Source: Propioniciclava soli (GTDB lineage: Bacteria > Actinomycetota > Actinomycetes > Propionibacteriales > Propionibacteriaceae). From it: DNA of 64,000 nucleotides. The stretch lies in NCBI RefSeq assembly GCF_014858005.1, contig NZ_JACYOT010000005.1, positions 186,001-250,000 on the forward strand, written 5' to 3'. Below are positions 25,795 to 36,473 of this stretch, in pieces; position 1 is the first letter of the stretch; each line of letters opens with the position of its first letter. Below the pieces are notes generated by a model, which was not told the DNA's origin, made no database searches, and saw only the letters and a list, made by a program, of their open reading frames with translations. The position numbers were made by a program, and so were the translations under genes.

Positions 25795-28227
25795 TCAGGC
25801 CGCGCGCGCGTCCTCGTCCCGGCGGGGATTCGGCGCGGGGGCGTCCGGCTCGCGCGTCCTCCAGAATGTGTGCCGCTCGCCGAACACCCAGCCGCGGACC
25901 CACCAAGTGAGCTCCACCAGCGCGGCACCCACCAGCCCGCACAGCAGCCCGACGGCCATCATCGGCCGATTGGACGTGTCGAGCAGGAAGAGGTGCTGGG
26001 TGGTCGCGTTGAGGAAGATGAGCGCGTACGCCCCGAACGAGGCCGCCACCAGCGCCACGCGCCACCACTCGTAGGGCCGCGCCACGACGGCGAGCACCCA
26101 CGTGGCCGCGATGATGAGACAGGACAGCGTGGCCGCGGCCACCTGCTCGCGGACGAGTTCGTCCGCGGTGCCCGTGGGGGGCAGCACCAGCAGGTAGGTG
26201 GTGAAGGTGGCCGCCGCGACGATGGTGCCGGCGGGCAGCCCGAGCCGCATGACCCGCTGGACGAATCCCGGTCGTGCGCGCTCGTGGTTCGGCGCCAGGG
26301 AGAGCAGGAAGGCCGGGATGCCGATCGTGAACCAGCCGGTGATCGTGACGTGGATCGGCTGGAAGGGGAACGGCAGCCGCCACAGCACGACGAGCAGCGC
26401 GAGCACCGCCGAGTAGACCGTCTTGGTGAGGAAGAGGTTGGCGACCCGCTCGATGTTCCCGATGACGCGGCGCCCCTCGGCCACGACGTGCGGCAGGGTG
26501 GCGAACCGGTCGTCCAGCAGCACGATCTTGGCGACCGAGCGGGTGGCGGAGGACCCAGAACCCATGGCGACGCCCAGGTCGGCGTCCTTGAGGGCGAGCA
26601 CGTCGTTGACGCCGTCCCCCGTCATCGCCACCGTGTGCCCCTCGGCCTGCAGGGCGTGCACCATGCCGCGTTTCTGCTGCGGGCTCACCCGGCCGAAGAC
26701 GCTGTGGGTGGTAACCGCCTCGCCGAGCCGCTCGGGCGAGGTGAGACCCCGCGCGTCGACGGGCGGCCCGGCATCGAGACCCAGCGCACCGGTCACCGCT
26801 GCGACCGAACCCGCGTTGTCACCTGAGATGACCTTCACGTCGACGCCCTGCTCGGCGAAGTAGGCCAGGGTCTGCGCGGCGTCCGGGCGGACGCGCTGTT
26901 CCAGGACGACCAGCGCCACCGCGTCCACGGCGCCGGGGGCGTCCCCGGCGTCGACCGGAACCGCGGTGCGCCCCAGCAGCAGCACCCGCAGGCCGGTGAC
27001 CGCGATCTGCTCGGCGCGCGCCGCGGCGGCGGCGTCCCCCAGCACGTCCGGCGCGCCGAGCACCCAGGAGCCCTGCTCGGCGAAGGTGACGCCCGACCAC
27101 TTCTTCGCCGACGTGAAGGGGGCACGGGCCTGCGGCGTCCACAGGCTGGCCGGCTCCCCCACCTCCTCGGCGATGGCCTGCAGGGAGGCGTTGGGGTGCG
27201 GGTCGGCGGCGGCGAGCTGGGCGAGGGCGGCCCGGATGCGGGGGGCGTCCACGTCGGCCAGGGCGACGATGTCGCCGCAGCGCATGCCGTTCTCGGTCAG
27301 CGTGCCGGTCTTGTCGGCGCAGACCACGTCCACGCGGGCGAGCCCCTCCAGGGCGGGCAGCTCCTGGACGAGGCACTGTCGCTTGCCGAGGCGGACGACG
27401 CCGAGAGCGAACGCCATCGAGGTGAGGAGGATCAACCCCTCGGGCACCATCGGCACCAGGGCGCCGGCCATGCGCAGCACGGCCTGGCGCCAGTCGGAGC
27501 CGGTGTAGAGGAGCTGGACGATCACCGTGGCGATCCCGACCGGGATGAGCAGCCAGGTGATGAATCTGAGGATCCGGTTGATGCCGCCCTGCAACTCCGA
27601 GCGCACCAACGTGAAGCGGGACGCCTCGGCGACCAGCTGGGCGGCGTAGGCGTCCGCCCCCACCTTGGTCGCGCGGTAGACGCCGGCCCCCGACACCGCG
27701 AAACTGCCCGAGAGGACGGCCTCGCCGGCGCCCTTGGGCTCCGGGTCGGACTCGCCGGTGAGCAGCGACTCATCCACCTCCAGGTAGTCGGCCTCGACGA
27801 TCTCCCCGTCCACCACCACCTGGTCCCCCGGGGTGAGCACGATGAGGTCGTCGAGCACGATCTCGTCGCGCGCGACGCGCGCCTCGCCCGTGCTGCGTCG
27901 CACCAGCGGCCGGGCCTCACCCAGCACCGCGAGACTGTCCAGCGTCCGCTTGGCACGCAGCTCCTGGATGATGCCGATCGCCGAATTCGCGATGATGAGC
28001 AGCCCGAAGGCGCCGTTGATCCACGAGCCGGTGGCGAGCACGATGACGAGCAGCACCGCAAGAATGGCGTTGATCCGCGTGAACACGTTGGCGCGCACGA
28101 TCTCGCCGACGGTGCGGCCGCTGCGGGGCGGCAGCGTGTTCACCTCCCCGCGGGCCACGCGGGCGGCGACGTCCTCCGGGCTCAGGCCGGCGCTGGCGGC
28201 CGTGGTGCTGGTCACGCGGGCCAGCAT
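25795..28227 (-). CDS. ctpE: CtpE-like cation-transporting P-type ATPase
   Basis: Inner-membrane ATP-driven cation pump of 810 residues. The phosphorylation site is [12 protein letters not shown], the actuator loop is [13 protein letters not shown], the hinge is [18 protein letters not shown], and the membrane site contains MVPEGL. About ten helices are present, with a C-terminal block of four to six. The segment [27 protein letters not shown] closely resembles mycobacterial CtpE, which is associated with calcium uptake; the ion is inferred. The ATG at 28227 has no clear binding site, and a GTG at 28215 is an alternative. Confidence 0.87.
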   Translation of the reverse strand: MLARVTSTTAASAGLSPEDVAARVARGEVNTLPPRSGRTVGEIVRANVFTRINAILAVLLVIVLATGSWINGAFGLLIIANSAIGIIQELRAKRTLDSLAVLGEARPLVRRSTGEARVARDEIVLDDLIVLTPGDQVVVDGEIVEADYLEVDESLLTGESDPEPKGAGEAVLSGSFAVSGAGVYRATKVGADAYAAQLVAEASRFTLVRSELQGGINRILRFITWLLIPVGIATVIVQLLYTGSDWRQAVLRMAGALVPMVPEGLILLTSMAFALGVVRLGKRQCLVQELPALEGLARVDVVCADKTGTLTENGMRCGDIVALADVDAPRIRAALAQLAAADPHPNASLQAIAEEVGEPASLWTPQARAPFTSAKKWSGVTFAEQGSWVLGAPDVLGDAAAAARAEQIAVTGLRVLLLGRTAVPVDAGDAPGAVDAVALVVLEQRVRPDAAQTLAYFAEQGVDVKVISGDNAGSVAAVTGALGLDAGPPVDARGLTSPERLGEAVTTHSVFGRVSPQQKRGMVHALQAEGHTVAMTGDGVNDVLALKDADLGVAMGSGSSATRSVAKIVLLDDRFATLPHVVAEGRRVIGNIERVANLFLTKTVYSAVLALLVVLWRLPFPFQPIHVTITGWFTIGIPAFLLSLAPNHERARPGFVQRVMRLGLPAGTIVAAATFTTYLLVLPPTGTADELVREQVAAATLSCLIIAATWVLAVVARPYEWWRVALVAASFGAYALIFLNATTQHLFLLDTSNRPMMAVGLLCGLVGAALVELTWWVRGWVFGERHTFWRTREPDAPAPNPRRDEDARAA

Positions 28228-28358
28228 GCCAGAGGGGCGCCGCGCGGCCCACGATCTGGGGCAGGCGACACCAGGCGCCGCTCCGATTCCGACCTGGAGT
28301 CGCGACCCAGCTCCTCCTGGGGACGGAGCCGGCACGCCGCCCCACCCGCCACGCTTCT

Positions 28359-29083
<725 letters not shown>

Positions 29084-29144
29084 GGCCCTCAGGAGCCCCT
29101 CGGTGCCGGCTCCCCCATGGCCGGCGCCGACGGCCCGGAACGAA

Positions 29145-29176
29145 CCAGGGCACCCCGCCGCAGCGGGGTGCCCTGG
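29145..29176. terminator. Bidirectional terminator between the Rpf gene and ilvC
   Basis: CCAGGGCACCCCGC (29145-29158) pairs perfectly with 29163-29176 around loop CGCA. It lies midway between two convergent genes. Confidence 0.8.
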
Positions 29177-29210
29177 CCTGCTGTCCGGGTGGTCGGACGT
29201 GGGTGCGGCG

Positions 29211-30854
<1,644 letters not shown>

Positions 30855-30858
<4 letters not shown>

Positions 30859-32600
30859 AGGATTTCGTCCTCCCAGTCCGGCGCCAGATCCCTGGCGATC
30901 ATGATGTCGTCGTTGCTCGTGCCGGCGGGCACCATCGGCCACACCATGGCGTCCTTGTGGACGACGAACTCGACGACGACGGGCCGGTCGTTGATCGCGA
31001 GCGCCTTCGTGATGACCTCGTCGACCTCCTCGGGCGTCTCGGCCCTGAGGCCGACCGCCCCCATGGCCTCGGCCAGCAACGGGAAGTCCGGCACGCGCCG
31101 GCTCTCGAGGTTGGTGTTGGAGTAGCGCCCGCCGTAGAACAGCGTCTGCCACTGCCGCACCATGCCCAGCGACTCGTTGTTGATGACCGCGATCTTGACC
31201 GGGATGCCGTTGAGGGCGCAGGTGACGAGCTCCTGGTTCGTCATCTGGAAGCAGCCGTCGCCGTCGATGCCCCACACCACCTGGTCGGGAGCACCCACCT
31301 GGGCGCCCATGGCCGCGGGGACGCAGTAGCCCATCGTGCCGGCCCCCCCGGAGTTGAGCCAGCGGCCGGGCTTCTCGAAGGGCAGCAGGTGGGCCGACCA
31401 CATCTGGTGCTGCCCCACCCCGGACGCGTAGATGGCGTCGCCGGAGAGCTCCCCGAGGCGCTTGATGCAGTACTCGGGGCTGAGCAGACCGTCCTTCGTG
31501 GGCTCGGGGTCGAGCGCGTACTTGGCCTTCAGGTGGGTGAGGTAGGTCGTCCAGGCCGAATGGTTCGGCAGGTCGGCGCCGCGCAACACCTCGTTCAGCT
31601 CGCGGATGACGTTCTTGACGTCGCCCACGATCGGGACGTCCACCGGCTTGTTCTTGCCGATCTCGGCCGGGTCGATGTCGGCGTGGATGATCTTGGCGTT
31701 CGGGGCGAAGCTGTCCAGCTTGCCGGTGACGCGGTCGTCGAACCGGGTGCCGAGCGCGATGAGCAGGTCTGCGCGCTGCAGGGCGCCGACGGCCGCCACC
31801 GTGCCGTGCATGCCGGGCATGCCCAGGGCGAGCGGATGGCTGTCCGGCACCGCGCCGCGGGCCATGAGCGTGGTCACGACCGGGATCTGCGTGATCTCCA
31901 CCAGCTCCGCCAGGTCCTCGAACGCCTGCGCCTTCACCACCCCGCCGCCGATGTAGAGCACCGGACGCTGGGCCTGGGCGATCTGCGCCGCTGCGGCCCG
32001 GATCTGCCGCGCGTGGGGCGTCGTGTTCGGGCGGTACCCGGGCAGGTCGACCTCACTCGGCCACGTGAAGGGCGCCGTGGACGCGAGGGCGTCCTTGCTG
32101 ATGTCGACGAGCACGGGGCCGGGGCGGCCGGTGCCCGCAATGTGGAAGGCGGCCTTGACCGCGGCCGGGATGTCCTCGGCCCGCGTGACGAGGAAGCTGT
32201 GCTTGGTGATCGGGAACGTGATGCCCCGGATGTCGGCCTCCTGGAAGGCGTCGGTGCCGATGGCCGTGGAGTTGACTTGGCCGGTGATGGCAACGATCGG
32301 GACGGAGTCCATGTAGGCGTCCGCCAGGCCGGTGACGAGGTTGGTGGCGCCGGGTCCGGACGTCGCGATGCAGACGCCGACCTTGCCGGTGACCATGGCG
32401 TAGCCCTCGGCCGCGTGGGCCGCGCCCTGCTCGTGGCGCACCAGGATGTGGCGGACGAGCTTGCTCTGGCCGAGCGGGTCATAGGCCGGCAGGATGGCGC
32501 CGCCGGGGATGCCGAAGACCACGTCTACACCGATCCGCTCCAGCGACTCGACGAGCGCTTGTGCTCCGGTGAGTTCTGTGGCCTGGATGGTGTCGGTCAT
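30855..32600 (-). CDS. ilvB: Acetolactate synthase large (catalytic) subunit
   Basis: ThDP- and FAD-dependent enzyme that condenses pyruvate with pyruvate or 2-oxobutyrate. It has 581 residues with [26 protein letters not shown] carrying the ThDP glutamate, TSGPGATN and the ThDP motif [14 protein letters not shown]. The ATG at 32600 is preferred over one nine bases upstream because AAGGAG lies nine bases before it. It is preceded by a leader peptide and attenuator, so expression should depend on branched-chain aminoacyl-tRNA supply. Confidence 0.96.
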
Positions 32601-32648
32601 GGTGATCATCTCCTTCGATCGGGGGGTGCAGGTCGGTGTCCTCGCAAG

Positions 32649-32683
32649 AAAAAACCCCCGACGCCGGTGCTGGCGTGCGAGGG
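32649..32683 (-). terminator. ilvBNC attenuator terminator with U6 tract
   Basis: On the minus strand CCCTCG-C-ACGCC (32683-32672), loop AGCACC, then GGCGT-CGGGGG, followed directly by TTTTTT (32654-32649). There are eleven pairs with one bulged C. It is the only hairpin in the window with a full U-tract and lies 49 bases before ilvB, so it must be conditional. Confidence 0.88.
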
Positions 32684-32684
32684 A

Positions 32685-32718
32685 GCGCGTCGCGGCTGAC
32701 GGCCGTCAGGCGACGCGC
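32685..32718 (-). promoter_or_regulatory. ilvB leader pause hairpin and alternative antiterminator
   Basis: GCGCGTCGC (32718-32710) pairs with GCGACGCGC (32693-32685), enclosing the perfect palindrome CTGACGGCCGTCAG (32709-32696). The left arm covers the end of the leader-peptide frame. The right arm contains CGACGC (32692-32687), which can instead pair with GCGTCG (32664-32659) inside the terminator, giving a mutually exclusive antiterminator. Confidence 0.75.
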
Positions 32719-32747
32719 GGTACGACTACGAGGGCGGTGAACTGCAC
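32706..32747 (-). CDS. ilvBNC leader peptide (MQFTALVVVPRVA)
   Basis: A 13-codon frame starting GTG at 32747 and ending TGA at 32706. It encodes a Leu-Val-Val-Val run then one more Val, as expected of a branched-chain attenuator peptide. No ribosome binding site precedes it; TATAGT (32755-32760) is seven bases upstream, so the leader itself would be translated from a leaderless message. Its stop falls inside the pause hairpin, so stalling on the Val codons would free the antiterminator pairing. Confidence 0.8.
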   Translation of the reverse strand: MQFTALVVVPRVA

Positions 32748-32754
32748 GAGCCCC

Positions 32755-32760
32755 ACTATA
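32755..32760 (-). promoter_or_regulatory. -10 box of the ilvBNC operon
   Basis: TATAGT on the minus strand, the best -10 match in the window, seven bases before the leader-peptide GTG. A TTGCGG lies 19 bases further upstream as a possible -35. Confidence 0.6.
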
Positions 32761-32837
32761 GGGGCGGGCCACGCCGACTCCGCAATGTGGACGCGCCGCG
32801 TCCCGGATGGCGGACGGATCGGGCCACCCGGGAGGGA

Positions 32838-33236
32838 TCAGTGCGTCAACGCCGCGTGCACCGCGTCGAGGTCGGTGTCGCCCGTCTTCTCGAGCAGCGC
32901 AGCCAGGCCGGGGTCGTCGGCGTAGCGCGGAATGAGGTGGACGTGCAGGTGGAACACCGACTGCCCCGCGTCCGCGCCGACGTTGGCCATGATGTTCATG
33001 CCCGAGGCGCCGAGCCGCTCGGTGAGCAGCCTGCCCGTGGCGGTGATCGCCGGGGCGAGCGAGGCGAGGACGTCGGCGTCGGCGAGCGCGTCACCCACAT
33101 GGACGCGGGGGACGACCAGGGTGTGGCCCCGCTTGAAGGGCTCCAGGTCGAGGAACGCGATCGCGTGCGCGTCGGCGTACACCTGCTTGGCCGGGATCTC
33201 ACCGGCGACGATGCGACAGAAGAGGCACTCGGCCAT
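32838..33236 (-). CDS. HIT-family nucleotide hydrolase
   Basis: Histidine-triad protein of 132 residues, probably hydrolysing purine nucleoside phosphoramidates or dinucleotides. ECLFCRIVAGEIPA near the N-terminus (CxxC, possible zinc site) and the catalytic QSVFHLHVHLIPRY near residue 100 define the family. GAAAGGA precedes the ATG at 33236. It lies 39 bases downstream of hisF, which suggests co-transcription. Confidence 0.92.
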   Translation of the reverse strand: MAECLFCRIVAGEIPAKQVYADAHAIAFLDLEPFKRGHTLVVPRVHVGDALADADVLASLAPAITATGRLLTERLGASGMNIMANVGADAGQSVFHLHVHLIPRYADDPGLAALLEKTGDTDLDAVHAALTH

Positions 33237-33275
33237 GGGGGCGTCCTTTCCGTGGGATGGGCTCGGGGCGGCGGG

Positions 33276-34049
33276 TCAGGCCACCGAGGTGCGGACCTCG
33301 AAGCCCGCTTCGGCGAGGCCCGCCTTCACCTCGGCGATGCCCAGCGTGCCGTAGTGGAAGACGGACGCGGCGAGCACCGCGTCCGCGCCGGCGCGGGCGG
33401 CGGCCACGAAGTGCGCGACGGTGCCGGCGCCGCCGGAGGCGATGACGGGGACGTCCACGACGCGCCGGACGGCCTCGATCATGGTCAGGTCGAAGCCGTC
33501 GGTGGTGCCGTCGGCGTCCATCGAGTTGAGCAGGATCTCCCCCGCCCCCCGGTCGACGGCCTCGCGGCACCACTCGAGCGCGTCGAGGCCGGCCGGCTTC
33601 CGGCCGCCGTGGGTGGTGACGCCGAAGCCGGACGGCTGCCCCGCCTCGCGGCGGGCGTCGAGGCTGAGCACGCACACCTGGTTGCCGAAACGCGTGGCGA
33701 TCTCGTCGATCGTCTGCGGCCGGGCGATGGCCCCGGTGTTGATGCCGACCTTGTCTGCCCCCGTGCGCAGCAGGCGGTCGACGTCCTCGACGCTGCGGAC
33801 GCCACCCCCCACGCACAGCGGGATGAACACGGTCTCGGCGGTGCGGGTCACGACCTCGTACGTGGTGGCGCGGGCGTCGGAGGAGGCGGAGATGTCGAGG
33901 AACGTCAGCTCGTCGGCGCCCGCCTCGCCGTAGGCCCGGGCCAGCTCGACCGGGTCGCCGGCGTCGCGGAGGTTCAGGAAGTTCACACCCTTCACCACGC
34001 GCCCGTCGTGGACGTCGAGGCACGGGATGACCCTGATCGCGACCGCCAT
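33276..34049 (-). CDS. hisF: Imidazole glycerol phosphate synthase cyclase subunit
   Basis: Cyclase half of the HisFH enzyme in histidine synthesis, also releasing AICAR. The TIM barrel of 257 residues has catalytic Asp12 (IPCLDV) and Asp131 (LSLDARR), and the phosphate-binding loops VGGGVRS and ASGGAGT. TAAGCT (34057-34062) is seven bases before the ATG at 34049, suggesting a leaderless start only a few bases after the upstream gene's stop. No other his gene is in the window. Confidence 0.95.
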   Translation of the reverse strand: MAVAIRVIPCLDVHDGRVVKGVNFLNLRDAGDPVELARAYGEAGADELTFLDISASSDARATTYEVVTRTAETVFIPLCVGGGVRSVEDVDRLLRTGADKVGINTGAIARPQTIDEIATRFGNQVCVLSLDARREAGQPSGFGVTTHGGRKPAGLDALEWCREAVDRGAGEILLNSMDADGTTDGFDLTMIEAVRRVVDVPVIASGGAGTVAHFVAAARAGADAVLAASVFHYGTLGIAEVKAGLAEAGFEVRTSVA

Positions 34050-34064
34050 GGGCGTCAGCTTAGG

Positions 34065-36386
34065 TCAGGCGAGCGGGACGTCCACGATCACGGGGACGGA
34101 GTCCAGCCGGTTCGTGACGTACATCAGCAGGTGCAGGGTGTCGCCCTCGATGAGGGCGGTCTGCACACCGGCCTCGACCCCGTCGGCGGCGTTCGGGACG
34201 GTGACGGGCTCCGCCGTCCACGCCACGCCGTCGGCTGAACGCCACACCGTGGGGACACCCCCGTCCCAAGCGCCCACCGTCACCACGAAACCGTGGTCAG
34301 GCGATGAGGTGAGCAGCGTGGCCCCGGAGCGGCCCTGGTCACCCAAGGTTCCCTGGGAGAACGTGGCCCCACCGTCGTGGGAGGTCCAGACGATCGGAGC
34401 CCAATCCGTGCTGCCTGTGGACCGGGCGTAGCCGATCACCACCACCCGGTCGCCCTCGACCCGAACGGAGTGGGCAGTGGCCGCCGCGGCTCCCTCGCTG
34501 GGCAGCGTCGTGAGCGTCCACGTCGCCTTGTCGTCGGAGCGCCACAGCGCAGGGCGGTCTCCGTCGACGCTGGTCGTGTGGCCCACCGCGAGCAACCCGC
34601 TCGGGGTGGTGGCGACCGCGCCGATGCTGCGCCCCATGTTCTCCAACCCCTCCAGGTCGGTGGCAACGTCGTCCTCGCTGAACGAGTCTCCCCGGGCCAG
34701 GACGGAGGTGCCCGCACCAGGGGTCCACGAGGCTCCTCGCGCACTGCTGCTGATCAGGGCGTGCTGACGCACATCACCGTTCGTGGAGCGCGTCCCCACG
34801 ACGATCCAGCGGTCCCCCGCCCATGTCGCGTCACTGACCTCGGAGGAGTGGTACTGGGCGACGCGGTTGAACGTGCCCGGCCCCGACTCCTCCCACGTCT
34901 CGCCGTCGGCGGAGAACAGCACCTGGGCCTCACCCGCCCGCGACCCGAGCATCAGCAACCCGGGTTCGCCGGCGTGGATGCCCCCGAACACCTCCCGCGG
35001 TTCGTCGCGCACGATGCGCGGCTCGCCGAAGGTGCCGTCCTCACCCCGGGTCCACACCCCCGTGGCCCCCTGGACGTTGCCCCAGGCCGTGAGCACGCCG
35101 TCGCGCAGCAGCAGCGCGGCCGGCTCGGTACGGGCCCCCGAGGCCTCGGGGACGGGAATGCGGAACTGCGTCCACGCCGTGGCCGCCAGGTCGTCGGTGC
35201 GCCAGAGCACCTCGTCGACGATTCGATCGGACACCCCCACGCTGAGCAGGAGCGCGCCACCCACGCCGAGCGTGTCGTTCACCCACCGTTCCCCCACCAC
35301 CTCGGGCGTGACCCGCCGCTCCCACACGCCCGGCGCGCTGCGGCTGAACAACTGGATCTGGGTGGTGTTCTGCTGCACGCCGGTGGCGACCAGGAACGTT
35401 CCGCTCTCCGTCTGGGCGAGGCCCACCACCCCTTGGTCGCTCGTCAGTTCCGGCACGTCGCCCGGGGACCACGACACGGCGTCCGCACTCTCCAAGGTCC
35501 ACGCCCGGTAGCTGCCACGCTCCCCCGAGAAGAGCTGTCCACCGGCAACGTAGCCGTCCGGAGTCCAGATGACGTGCGTCAACGAGGTCACGAACTCGCC
35601 GGAGTAGGCGGGCTCGGGCACGGCCTGCCGCGCCCAGGTGCCGCCGGCGTCGGTCGAGACGAACAGCAACGGCTCGCGCACGCGGCCTTCCGCAGTCATG
35701 GCGTCGAACCCGTGCGAGCCGACCGCCACCATGGTTCCGTCATGGACCGCGATGTCGGCCAGCCACCCCTCGCCCTCCAGGAGCTGGGCCTCCCACGTGA
35801 TCCCGTCCGCAGAACGCCACACCGCCGGGGCGGTCGTCTGCTCCACTTCGTTCCACAGCGAGCCCACGGCCAGGAAGCCGTCGGGGGTGCCGACCACCTC
35901 GCCCACGGACGCCCGCCGGGGGTCGAGGCCGGTCATCAGCTGCCGGTCCCAGGTCTGCCCGTCCGTGCTCGTCCAGGCGATGCGGTCGTCGCCCTTCGCA
36001 CCGAGGCCGAGCCACAGGCGTCCGGCCTCGCGCACCGAGACGGCGGCGAACCCCCACACCGATTCGCCGATCTGCGTCGCGTCCGCCGCTTCGTCGGAGA
36101 GCCGACCCTCCTGCCACGTGACCCCCGCGTCGGACGACCACCAGAACGAGGCGAGGTCGACCCGGCCGTTCACCTGCGCGATCGCCACCACGTCCGAGCC
36201 GTCGGCGGCGAGGGATTCCACGCTCGTGTGGACGTCGGGCTCCCGGTCGGCGAGCGCAGGGAACTGCTCGGCGGGCAGCGTGGGTGCATTGCGGGGCGGC
36301 CCCCACGGGCCGAGCAGCGAGCAGCCCGAGACGAGAGCCACCAGCACCGCAGCGAGGATGAGACGCGTCAGGCGAACACCAGGCAT
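34065..36386 (-). CDS. Lipoprotein with about ten Asp-box (BNR) beta-propeller repeats
   Basis: Exported lipoprotein of 773 residues with lipobox VSGC at residues 19-22. The mature part repeats S-x-D-x-G-x-x-W Asp-box motifs about ten times (for example STDGQTW, SADGITW, SADGETW, SADGVAW, SSDAGVTW), predicting one or two sialidase-like beta-propellers. I see no sialidase catalytic RIP motif, so a binding or scaffold role is more likely than hydrolysis. The ATG at 36386 is chosen because CAGGGT lies six bases upstream; two further ATGs lie upstream in frame. It sits between hisF and helY. Confidence 0.8.
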   Translation of the reverse strand: MPGVRLTRLILAAVLVALVSGCSLLGPWGPPRNAPTLPAEQFPALADREPDVHTSVESLAADGSDVVAIAQVNGRVDLASFWWSSDAGVTWQEGRLSDEAADATQIGESVWGFAAVSVREAGRLWLGLGAKGDDRIAWTSTDGQTWDRQLMTGLDPRRASVGEVVGTPDGFLAVGSLWNEVEQTTAPAVWRSADGITWEAQLLEGEGWLADIAVHDGTMVAVGSHGFDAMTAEGRVREPLLFVSTDAGGTWARQAVPEPAYSGEFVTSLTHVIWTPDGYVAGGQLFSGERGSYRAWTLESADAVSWSPGDVPELTSDQGVVGLAQTESGTFLVATGVQQNTTQIQLFSRSAPGVWERRVTPEVVGERWVNDTLGVGGALLLSVGVSDRIVDEVLWRTDDLAATAWTQFRIPVPEASGARTEPAALLLRDGVLTAWGNVQGATGVWTRGEDGTFGEPRIVRDEPREVFGGIHAGEPGLLMLGSRAGEAQVLFSADGETWEESGPGTFNRVAQYHSSEVSDATWAGDRWIVVGTRSTNGDVRQHALISSSARGASWTPGAGTSVLARGDSFSEDDVATDLEGLENMGRSIGAVATTPSGLLAVGHTTSVDGDRPALWRSDDKATWTLTTLPSEGAAAATAHSVRVEGDRVVVIGYARSTGSTDWAPIVWTSHDGGATFSQGTLGDQGRSGATLLTSSPDHGFVVTVGAWDGGVPTVWRSADGVAWTAEPVTVPNAADGVEAGVQTALIEGDTLHLLMYVTNRLDSVPVIVDVPLA

Positions 36387-36473
36387 GCCCTCACCCTGCC
36401 GCATCACGCCGTCAGAACGCAGCACTCCAGGGGTGATCTGTGGACAACGCACCCACCGGGCACACGCCCCGCG

